Assembly: GCA_016490735.1 (NCBI GenBank)
Contig: JAEMWC010000097.1
Location: 176,501 to 240,500 of the forward strand
DNA from: Pachyseris speciosa
Taxonomy: Eukaryota; Cnidaria; Anthozoa; Scleractinia; Pachyseridae
Direction: 5' to 3'
DNA: 64,000 nt
In this document: positions 55,290 through 64,000 of the stretch, one piece after another
Numbering within the stretch: position 1 is the first letter of the stretch
How the letters are laid out: each line of letters begins with the position of its first letter
The notes under the pieces: model-generated
Databases searched by the model: none
The model's input: the letters and a program-made list of their open reading frames with translations, nothing else
Told to the model about the DNA's origin: nothing
Position numbers and translations under genes: made by a program

Positions 55290-55480
55290 AAACGTCATTT
55301 CAAAATCTAACTTCTCGATTTTGTAATTCTTCCAATTTATCTAACTTGAAAATTGCAGAAAGAAGTCAGAAAGGTATTCTATCAATTCCTATTGTCGGTA
55401 TCATTTCATTTTTATCAAAACTTTATCATGCTTTGTGCGACTCTGTCTGCAAACGCCTTGATAAGTTCCACAAGTTAGTG
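55242..55480 (+). repeat. Dispersed repeat starting with a (CGGCAA)n run
   Basis: GGGAGACTACGGCAACGGCA... AACGAAAACGTCATTTCAAA, ATCTAACTTCTCGATTTTG. The inverse of the same start is at 61260-61350 (AACGAGAAGTTAGATTTTGA, TACGACGTTTTCGTTGCCG). Six CGGCAA units here. Confidence 0.7.
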
Positions 55481-58200
55481 GCTTAGTGTTAGGATAAACA
55501 GTGCCATATTTATTATACATTGCGAGAAGTAAAGACACGCAGTGTATCGTCCACTCCGACGGGCCTCATGCACAGCTCAACATGACCTTTTCGACAGCAG
55601 CCGAGTTGAAGGAAAATTTACACACTGAGTGAGACATCGTCTTTGGGTTGCTTTAAAATTCATTTTTATTCCTTATTTTTGCGTTGCGAGGACGAACGAC
55701 CGTCAAAATCTAGCACAGTAGAAGGTATATATCGTGGACGCCCTTACAATAATTTTTCATTCCCCAGTTTTGTACGATTTTTGCTGACGCCGGCGTGTAG
55801 TGTCATGAACAAATAACGAAGTCCGGTTTCCAAAGAGAGTATCCACAACGCATACGAGGATTACAAAAAGGGAAAAAACAAGGGACAGACGCCGAAAGCT
55901 TTAATAACCATTTAGTGCACTTAGATTCTGTCCGTATCAGCTGGCGTATATATTGATTAACAGGCTAATGTTTTTCCCATATGTTGATAAAAAAATTAAT
56001 TTTCAACTCGATTTAAAACAAATGTTTTTTTAAGAAAAGATAGCAGTGGTGGTTTCATTGGAATTTTTTTTCTGTTTAAACTTTACTCAGCCACGGAAGT
56101 TCCTGCGAGTGCGTCGTTATTATCCAGAAAAAAGTTTCCTCAGTTATTCATTTATTTCGTGAAAGTCTTGTTTCATTTGCCTCTGATAAGAACTGATCTT
56201 GATTCATCTTTTCAATGTTCCATCACAACACATTTAGGGTCTTCTTGAGATACTCACAAACACCGTATTTGTGCGTTCTCGCACTTGTTATTTTAACAAA
56301 AGCCCGAGAAGTTAAAATTTATAGGTCCCAGAAATTTCAACGGACGAAATTCCAACTGATTTTTATCTGACTAACAATGCTAACTGGCCTTATGCAGTGT
56401 CCTTTTGACCACATTTTTGCCCCCCTGTAAAGAAAGAAATCAGTATTCTCCCAATGTTCAATACTGGGAACGTTTTAGGTGATATATCGCCAAAGAAAAC
56501 ATTTTCGTCAAACAGTTAATTTAACTTCAAAAAAACGTCGTGCTGGCCATATGTTATTTCGAAATTTCGCACAGGTTCTTAATTCTGGCACTCTCCTTTT
56601 CTTTTAAATGAGATCGTTAATAAAACATTAAGATACCCATTTAGGCATATATACAATGCTGGGCTGTTATGATCTTAGCACATAACAGGATTGCAAACAA
56701 ATGACAACTACCGAGAAGCTTTTAAACATATTAATAGTCAGAAGGCCTTGAAATAGAACACTCTGGAAAACGAGTCAGCTGTGAATTGGGTTCCGTCGAA
56801 AGCCAACCGGAAAATTCGAATTTCTTTCGGGCTCTTTAAGGTGTGGATGGCGGGGGAAGAGAGAATGAAACCCTAGCCATCACCTTTATAAAGATCCATT
56901 GAATGGCTTATGCCTTAAGGAAAAACAGTCCAACACATCACTGGAACCAAGCCGGTTCTAAGCCCCGAGGAAATGTTTTGCGAAAAATATATATAAGTGA
57001 TCGCCGGATTAATTAGCAAGGTACCATCTACCCCACTGCTACAACTTTTATCGTCGACCAGAAAAAGATTTAGACATTTGTCAAGAAAATCAAAGGCCCC
57101 CTACGAGCCAACTCGTTAATGCAATGTGCAAAATTAGTCGTGTAAACAGAATAAAAGAAAGGGTAGAACTTGAAATTGAATGAATGTTTCACCGTTTTAA
57201 CCATTTATGTTTTTTGGGGTACTTATAAAGTAGTAAATATTGAGTACAAGTTACTGGGAAGACAAAGAAACACCGTTACATCATTTGCATAGAGCATTTC
57301 AACTGATCGACCGCCGACACGAAAAAATTGGAATTAATTTCCATCTCAGTCCCCAGAAATTGTTGATGAAAACAAGACATCACTTAATGAAAAAATATAA
57401 CACAACCAGTAGTGATAAACATGGTGAAACAAAGCATTTTAATACCAAAACTTATATTTTTGACCAAACTACCTTGGCCTAAGATCCAAAGTTATCGCTT
57501 GCTGCAAAAAACGATCTCAATAGTTTTAAGCGAGGGAAAGCGAAGTTTTAAAATTGTTAAAAAAGACGAACGTATAAATTGTGTACGGGATTAACCCTGA
57601 ACATTTTGCCGAAAAACACCTTTTGAAGCTCTCCAAGCCGTTTTCTGGTCAAAATCTAACAACAAAAGAACCCAAACTGCCCAAAGCTCTGTTTGCTGGT
57701 GGAGTTCATCGCGCCCTTCTGTTCCTGATGCTTAATATTAGCTTTCCAAGTTCGGGCATACGCAGAAACAAAATTTAAAATTTAAAAGTTTCACTGCCCC
57801 TCGCCTTCTACCTTTCGCTTTCTCTCCTCCCCTTTTCTTTCGCTTTTCTTGCCTCGCTTTCTTTCTCTCTTGCTGGGCATTTTTTGTGTTTGCTTTCGGT
57901 GGGAAAAGATTTCAGGAAAACTTTTAGGATCGTGGGATTAGATGGAAGGAAGTGCAGGTGGGTAGTGGTACAAGATTTTCATTCAAATTTTTGGGCATTG
58001 TCACTTGGTTTTTTTGCGTTTTCTCCGGTCTGTTTGTTGGAATCGTGTTCATTCGGGTATGGTTTGAAAGATCTCTTCACCCTAAACATGTTACATATTA
58101 ACGTTGTCTACGAGCGTTAAAAACTAATGATGTCACAAGCAGTAAAAAGGGGCTGGTCTTGGCCGGTGTAGGAGCCAAAGGGTTAACATTAATTGCCGTG
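55481..58200. other. Intergenic, no gene recognised
   Basis: Mostly AT-rich DNA. Plus-strand frames at 57240-57482, 57581-57778 and 57884-58120 lack domains, splice sites or codon-level evidence. I see no gene. Confidence 0.4.
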
Positions 58201-58202
58201 AA

Positions 58203-58346
58203 TAGAGCGTTTTCATTCATGTGACCACCGGCCATATTGCTTTACTAAAACAAAAGAAAGTATTTGCATAAAAATGGTGTCCAATTCCCAGAGGTTTAGT
58301 TTCGGACACCAACATGGCCGCCGTGACGTCATGTGAAAACACTCTA
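58203..58346. mobile_element. Short MITE, TAGAGCGTTTTCATTCATGT ends
   Basis: Left TAGAGCGTTTTCATTCATGT and right ACGTCATGTGAAAACACTCTA are inverse, with GGCCATATTG/CATGGCCGCC inside. Confidence 0.8.
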
Positions 58347-58539
58347 TACATCCAACTATTGCGACTAAATTATTCACGATTCTCGCTTGCCCACACCACA
58401 CAAGAAAGGGAAACGCAATACAGCATAACAATAATATCCTAGATTTCTCTGTTTTCACTTAAACATAATCAAGATGAATTTAGCCGAAACACGAAAAATA
58501 AAATTCGCAACACAGGCAACAAACCTCTCTAAAGAACGT

Positions 58540-58830
58540 TGCCCATCCCCGCTCGAGAATTTCCGATTTGTAAACAAGGTTCTTTTTTTCATTTCCCGGA
58601 TCAGTGGCTGATAATCAAGCCTAGACAAACACGAACTACTAGATCGGTTCTACTAGTCGTACAGAAATAATTGAAACTATAAAATACTTTGTATTTAAAG
58701 GTGAACTTCCTATGAAACTGTTTATGATGCGCCTTCTACAGATGTGTAATTTCTTTGCAAGGCACGTTTATAAATTTTGTTATTTTTAGCACGCGCCGGC
58801 GCGAGTGCATTTTTGACGTCACGCCAAATA
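58540..58830. repeat. Dispersed repeat shared with 3560-3870
   Basis: See the partner entry. Here the copy ends in a CpG-rich GCACGCGCCGGCGCGAGTGC palindrome. Confidence 0.5.
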
Positions 58831-58935
58831 CCAATAAGCCGTAAAATTTTCTTGAGGGCGTGAGACACACGCAAGTAATTTTTGGCAACGCTATTTGTCA
58901 AAGCTATCGATGGATGGAATAATGCACCCAGTTTT

Positions 58936-59381
58936 CAGGGGCACCCAACGACAAATTTCGGTTGATATCTGTTCGGTGGAGGGTAAGTCGCCTTGGGTTT
59001 TCGGCGTCGATTGAAGACTGCACTCGGATTTTCGTAACTAAAACGTGGCCTAAAAGATTGCAATTGAGAAATCATAGCCCCTAAGGTTTTCGGAAGGGTT
59101 GTAATTGCTGTTTTTGGCAGTCTAAAACGTCAGCTAGCATTTTCGGAAAGAAAATAATTCCCTAGAAAGTTCGTGGAAAGTTCATTTCAGCTTGCATTTT
59201 CTCAAAGGAAGGTTTTGTTCCCTAACATTTTCGGGCAATTAAAATTTCAGCTAGGGAATCCGAACAGATCAACTTCTTCTAACTAATGAAAACATCACTT
59301 AAAACAGACTTCAAACACCATAAGGGACTTAAAAATGCCTTTCTACAGCTTTTGGTTGATTGGTTCGTTGGGTGCCCTTGA
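58936..59381 (+). mobile_element. hAT-like MITE, copy upstream of GPCR 2
   Basis: CAGGGGCACCCAACGAC... GTTCGTTGGGTGCCCTTG, with AGTTTT repeated at both flanks. Intact 446-bp version without the nested insert. Same orientation and similar distance (284 bp) to the GPCR start as the copy at 44386-45706. Confidence 0.85.
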
Positions 59382-59664
59382 GTTTTGTTGTATACCAAAT
59401 AGTATTTAAATTTGGACCACTTGTTTGACTCCAAGAAGGTAGCCATTTTGCAAAATGTCGCCCCTGTGGAATGCACTGGTCAGCGGAATTAACAAGTTTA
59501 CAACCCATCGTCCGGATTCCTCAAATTTCTCGTTACCGCTCACCCACGATACTCGTTCACTGAACAAGCGCATTCAAGAATAAAAAGGCGACTTTTTTCT
59601 CTTTCTTCTTCATCGCTTTTTGTTTGTTTGTTTGTTTGTTTGTTTAGGTGGACAAGCGTCAAAT

Positions 59665-60738
59665 ATGGCAGCAATAAACAACACTTCATCGAACTCAGTC
59701 ACATCAGACGTCTCTAGAACATTCCGGATCGGCAAGGAAGGATATCTTTGGTGTTCAATATTTATCATCGAAGCTTTCGTCATCATCATACTCAACGTCT
59801 TAACCGTTATCAGCTTCATTAAGAAATCCTGTCTGCGCAAGCGCAGTACGTATTTGCTCATCAACCTCTCACTGGCAGATATGGGTGTAGGAGCACTGGT
59901 AATACCGACCTCCATATTTCGCCGCGGGAACACTTACGGACTTTGGAACGTCGAGATAACTCACGCATGGTTCATTTCCACATATGCAGTTGATACTTTC
60001 TTCTTTGGATGTTCTCTTGTGTTCCTTGTCTCCATATCAATCGAGAGACTCCACGCCACGAGCCATCCCATGCGACATCGAATGATATCGAGCTCGTCCT
60101 ACAGGAGATGGATTTTTGGCGTCTGGTCGGCATCGGTTATCTACACGTCCACCACGGTCTCCTTCTTGCATTTTAGTACTCTCGGGTTACAGGTCTGGTA
60201 TATCGTAGCTGGGTGTGTCCTCGCTTGTCTTTTAACTTTAACCTGTTGTTATATGGCGATATTCGTCACGGTACGATGCGCGAAACGACCTGAACTCACC
60301 CACCGTCACACAAGAACAGAACGAAATCTAACCATGACATTGTTCATTGTCACGCTATTCTCGATATCCGTGTGGCTCCCTTACGTGCTGTTCACTTTCC
60401 TGGAACTCAAACTGGTACATTTATTATCAGCGGGAGCCCTTTTACGCCTGCGAAATGTTTGCGAGATATTGTTTTTCTCTAACTCTTTTGTGAATCCAAT
60501 ACTATATACAATCAGGATGCCCGATTTTCGAAAAGCAATTAGTTCTTTCACATCAATATCCTGCGTCTGCTGGTCGAGATGTTGCAGGAAAAACAGGGTT
60601 CGACCATCTAAAAGAAGGGAAAAGTACTCTTTAAATCAGGAAGTAATTGTTTCGAAGGAAAAAAGTGGTTCTGTGATTTGCATGGAAATTTTAAACATCT
60701 CAGATTCTAGAGGAAACACAACTGCTTTTATACTATAA
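59665..60738 (+). CDS. GPCR 2: class A receptor, paralogue of GPCR 1, 357 aa
   Basis: Same architecture as GPCR 1: D2.50 in NLSLADMGVG, D3.32 in AVDTFFFGCS, ERL in place of DRY, SVWLPY in TM6, NPILYTIRMPDFRKAI in TM7/helix 8, and again no Cys3.25. N-terminal NNTSSN has glycosylation sites. The C-terminal tail is diverged but both proteins end in Ile-Leu. The start is at ATG 59665, 17 bp after a strong 3' splice-site look-alike ((TTTG)n then TTTAG, 59619-59647), so a 5' UTR intron is likely; reading through it would add a hydrophobic MFVCLFVCLGG that GPCR 1 lacks. DNA identity to GPCR 1 is concentrated in the middle of the gene. Confidence 0.9.
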   Translation: MAAINNTSSNSVTSDVSRTFRIGKEGYLWCSIFIIEAFVIIILNVLTVISFIKKSCLRKRSTYLLINLSLADMGVGALVIPTSIFRRGNTYGLWNVEITHAWFISTYAVDTFFFGCSLVFLVSISIERLHATSHPMRHRMISSSSYRRWIFGVWSASVIYTSTTVSFLHFSTLGLQVWYIVAGCVLACLLTLTCCYMAIFVTVRCAKRPELTHRHTRTERNLTMTLFIVTLFSISVWLPYVLFTFLELKLVHLLSAGALLRLRNVCEILFFSNSFVNPILYTIRMPDFRKAISSFTSISCVCWSRCCRKNRVRPSKRREKYSLNQEVIVSKEKSGSVICMEILNISDSRGNTTAFIL

Positions 60739-60739
60739 A

Positions 60740-61020
60740 GTCGATTTATTTAAAGCTGGCGAGTAAGGCAAAATTTGTCATCACTGCGCAAAATAGTTAG
60801 TCTCTTATGCAGGCGGCACACCAACGGTATACAAAGTTGTATAAGGGTAATATCAATAGGGATGTATATGGTCTTAATAATATACGGATCAGTACATGTC
60901 AGGGTATCCCAAGACGTATCAGGACCGTAAACACTTGTGTCAAGATTCAAGAGTTTTGCCCGCGAGTTTCACCGGCACTCGTGTAAGGCCTGTAAACCAT
61001 TTTTAGAGAGGTTTAGCAAC
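60740..61020. other. GPCR 2 3' flank
   Basis: No AATAAA near the stop; the first clear one is at about 61424. The minus-strand frame at 60750-60950 is unsupported. Confidence 0.35.
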
Positions 61021-61350
61021 GAGGACGCCACAAAACAATGGGTTTAATGAGCAAAACAATAGCTACGTGCGTTTTACATTTTGGAACATTTCTTTCCTGT
61101 CCTCTGCAATACAACAACGTGAAATGGCCAAATTTTAGGTTTTCTCGAGAACGTGAGCGCACGACTGTAAAGTTTCCTCTTTTTCTCTTACTTTAACGCC
61201 GTTCATACAAATTTAGTCCCTGAATAGTTCGCCAGTATTTTCCAAGTCAAACAACTTGGAAAAATAGCGAAAGCGTTTCAAGAACGAGAAGTTAGATTTT
61301 GATACGACGTTTTCGTTGCCGTCGCCGTCGTCGTTGCTAAAGCTCCCCAG
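61021..61350 (-). repeat. Dispersed repeat ending in CGTCGCCGTCGTCGTTGC
   Basis: On the minus strand it starts GGGGAGCTTTAGCAACGACG and shares its first 90 bp with the repeat at 55242. The far end is uncertain (about GCAAAACAATAGCTACGTGC). Confidence 0.55.
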
Positions 61351-62410
61351 TAACTGTAGTACAGCGCTTGCATTAGAATTTACATCTAGAGTCTCTTAGC
61401 ACTCACGCAACAGACCAATGCAAATAAAACGTACTGTTTTGCATTCTAATATAGACGAAAGAGAAAGTAAACTAACCCAAAGATTATCTCGTTACTCATC
61501 GGGTGATTTCTGCTTACGGTACTCGTTACTTTGTCAATGCAGTTGAAAAGCCCTTTTATTTCCCGAAGTGTCACATATTAAGGATCCCATTCAGTGTCGC
61601 CGGGCTGTTTATGCAGCTTAAGCTGGGGAGATTCACGACAGGTTTTCATGGAAAAGTTTTTTTTTTAATGATGTTCACGTCGTATAGAAGCATCCCCCCT
61701 GCTACCGAGTCAAGATTTCAGGAGTTCAGCCTGCGTGGGCGCAGCACCATAGTCAGTCAAGAGTGAGAGTTTATATTGTTCGCTACTCCAATTAGCTACA
61801 ACTGGGTTCCTTGAGAGTTCCCTTGTTAGTCTGAAGTATCAACTATTTGCCGTTGGGTCCGTAATAGGGGTTGAAATTATGCCACGATTAGGCCTTATGA
61901 TGGTTACAGGCTTTTGGCAAGCTTTACTTCCTATCGAAGAAACACAAAGTTTAAAAGATAGCCGATTAAAATATATACACTAAAGAATAAACTGATTGAA
62001 TGTGTTACGCATTTTACAGTCCACTTTCTTTAGTTTTTAAAAGTTACCCGTCTCAGTGAATTTCGATACATCTAGATTCTATGCATTGCATTTGCTGCTT
62101 CGGTTCCATTCCGTTCTATGCTATGACTGCAACAGCCTGACTGAACCCAAACGCTAGAGCGAAATAACTCAAGGGAGATCTCCGCATGTTTCCCAGAGGA
62201 CTTTGCAATAAATATAAATTCCAGTGGTAAGGTAGCTTCAGAGTCTGCGAACTTAAAGATCAGCGGATGGTCACCTCTGTTAAGTGCGTCATGGAGTAAC
62301 GGTCATGTAGAGATCGAGACCTTACTAAAACGTTTTTCAGTGACTTCTGCAGGTAAAAATCAAACCACCCCTCTACGACGTGTTTTAAGTTCTTGCCAAA
62401 CACAGTTACT
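61351..62410. other. Intergenic, no gene recognised
   Basis: The frame at 61503-61766 is open but has no domain or splice support. Nothing else. Confidence 0.4.
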
Positions 62411-62412
62411 GT

Positions 62413-62938
62413 AAAGCCTGGTTTCCATATGATCTTAACGGTGTGCGATCGGTCTGCGACACGATCGGCACCATGATCGGCGATCGGTCTGCGTCACGTT
62501 GCAGACATATGGAACTACAATCTCAGACAAATCTCTTGGGAAGATTGGAACAATTTCGCTTATTAAAGTTTTCCCCCTCCCCCCTTTCAATGTTGGGCCA
62601 ATCTTTAATCGAACCACACAGTTTTCCTGCTTATTTTACTCGCTAAATATCCAACATTGAACTAGGGGGGAGGGGGAGGAGAAATCATGCACAGAAATGA
62701 ACATTTAAGGCATTCAAGGAAAACAAACGCTTAAGGCGTGACGATCGTCCAATCTTCCCAAGTAAAATTGTCGAAGATTGTAGGTGCTACTTTCCCGTTC
62801 ACCCAGACCGTGTGCCGCTGACCGCCGCAGACGCCGGAGACAAATGTTTCCATATATCTGCCTCGTGACGCAGACCGATCGCCGATCATGGCGCCGATCG
62901 TGTCGCAGACCGTTAAGATCATATGGAAACCACGCTTA
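62413..62938. mobile_element. 526-bp inverted-repeat element
   Basis: Ends AAGCGTGGTTTCCATATGAT (read from the right) and AAGCCTGGTTTCCATATGAT (left). Arms are about 200 bp, with CGATCGGTCTGCG motifs on both sides and GGGAAGATTGG/CCAATCTTCCC further in. The two frames that mirror each other (62443-62646 plus, 62731-62922 minus) are arms of the same palindrome, not genes. Confidence 0.85.
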
Positions 62939-62939
62939 A

Positions 62940-64000
62940 CAAATCATCACAAGTTGTACTACCGTGTTTGACCAGTGTTTTCGACGTCACGCCATTCTCC
63001 TTTATCGTGGTAACTTTTTAATTGTCATATAAGCTAAGTAACATAAAACCAATGACATTGCTCGAATGAGCGCCTCAAAATTAGTAAAATGGCCAATGGC
63101 CAAAGAGCACAAGAGCAATAACACAAAAGAGTACATTTTTGAAATTATGGAATTTGGTAAGGTATTTGCATCGAATATCAGAGACCAATCACCACGCCCT
63201 GGCTCCATATTACAATTCATAGCTAAGACATAGGCATTTATAAGTCCAACTGCCTCCGCCGTAAACAACTCTAATTTGAGCCAGTGCCAAACAATACCAA
63301 CCCACGCAAAACTACAGAAAATTCTACGGAGAAACACGGCTTTCTAGCTGCAAATTGAGACAAGGAACCACCCTTGTGGTTCATAAACCCTATTTATAAT
63401 ATTTTATATAATTAATGATTATCTTCTTTATAATAAAGTTTTGATATAACGCGCGCTCTGATTGGTTAAAACAGCGTACTTTATCAGAGTACAGATGCAC
63501 GGCCGGCTACGGTCTCACGCAAATCGAGTCGACCCGAATGAAAAGTGGCCGACCAATTTCTGAATTTTTTCTTCGGTTTTTATTTTGAGTGAGGCGTCTT
63601 ATACGACCCAGAAATCGAGTATGAAAACGAGCTCTTAGCCTCAATGGATTTGGAAGATGCTTCTGCGAGTAACACCACAAATAACAGCGTGATATTAATA
63701 TCACGGGTGTTTTCAGAATTAAGCTTACAAGTTGCTGAAATTGTGCGAGTCGCGCAGCGACAAGGGCAATTTCAGCAACCCCTGGAAACACAAGTGATAT
63801 TAACCCTTAATTTCACGAGGACTCATTCCAATTGTGTTAAAAACAGAAGGGTAAAATTTTCTCAACAATGCCGAGGCACGTCGAAAGCCAAGCGAGGTAA
63901 AAACACTTTCCTTCGCAAGCCAAACATACAAACAACTCAACTATTATTTACATCCAGTCGATAGATAAATATGAGTTTCAGTCCTGAACAAAAGTAACAA
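62940..64000. other. Right end, no gene recognised
   Basis: A minus-strand frame 63002-63337 (111 codons, hydrophobic) and a plus-strand frame 63644-63964 (MDLEDASASNTTN start) are open but unassigned. A CGCGCGCTCTGATTGGTTAA stretch (63451) is CCAAT-bearing and resembles ones at 17220 and 28787, so it may be repeat-borne. Confidence 0.35.

Noticed and set aside
62443..62922. Two similar small genes in opposite orientation
   Set aside because: They are the two arms of one inverted-repeat element.
63002..63337. Possible RNase H-like fragment on the minus strand
   Set aside because: Looked for catalytic carboxylates and neighbouring RT motifs and found none.

Overview
The window looks like nuclear DNA of a cnidarian, most likely an anthozoan such as a stony coral. 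The evidence is: AT-rich, intron-bearing genes with GT-AG splice sites, no bacterial operons, two adenosine/amine-like class A GPCR genes of a lineage-expanded type, and a very dense load of short inverted-repeat transposons (MITEs), tRNA-derived SINEs, LINE 3' ends and a DIRS-type retrotransposon. The species assignment is inference.

Region 1-21.3 kb (minus strand) is the most informative. By following splice signals and codon phase I assemble a seven-exon gene (gene B, 11398-20210) for a secreted protein of about 440 residues: signal peptide, short leucine-rich spacer, a 12-cysteine LU (Ly6/uPAR, three-finger) domain, a Thr/Pro/Ile mucin-like repeat, a linker, a CUB domain carrying a long basic/tyrosine-rich insert, and a Ser/Gly/acidic C-terminus. 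All six intron phases agree. A tandem paralogue (gene A) has exons 1 and 2 at 318-2553, and the rest lies beyond the left edge. The duplication covers exons, introns and promoter (about 1-3480 versus 15890-20870). This makes empty sites visible: a hAT-like MITE and a TTAA-flanked (piggyBac-like) MITE are present in B and absent from A. Gene B introns also hold a SINE with target-site duplication, a foldback element, a pseudogene fragment and several microsatellites.

Region 21.3-28 kb has no convincing gene. It holds a SINE hit by a tiny 9-bp-TSD MITE, a 0.2 kb tandem duplication and several foldback elements. At 28096 there is a possible first coding exon (plus strand). Region 28.8-33.1 kb is a decayed DIRS-like retrotransposon (minus strand: ORF1, RT, RNase H, start of a tyrosine recombinase), with a SINE inserted in ORF1. 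Region 33.1-45.9 kb is mostly MITEs. Notable ones are a tRNA-containing inverted-repeat element (second copy near 4.1 kb) directly beside a minisatellite-bearing MITE, and a MITE beside a LINE fragment.

Region 46-61 kb holds two intronless-CDS GPCR paralogues on the plus strand (46025-47095 and 59665-60738). Each has a candidate 3' splice site just before its ATG and a copy of the same hAT-like MITE about 0.3 kb upstream. Their third transmembrane region is nearly identical in DNA while both flanks are diverged, which suggests gene conversion. Between them lie further MITEs, an interstitial telomere-like TTAGGG block, and a LINE 3' end whose (TGTAGA)n tail matches that of one SINE. The right end (61-64 kb) holds a 526-bp inverted-repeat element and no recognised gene.
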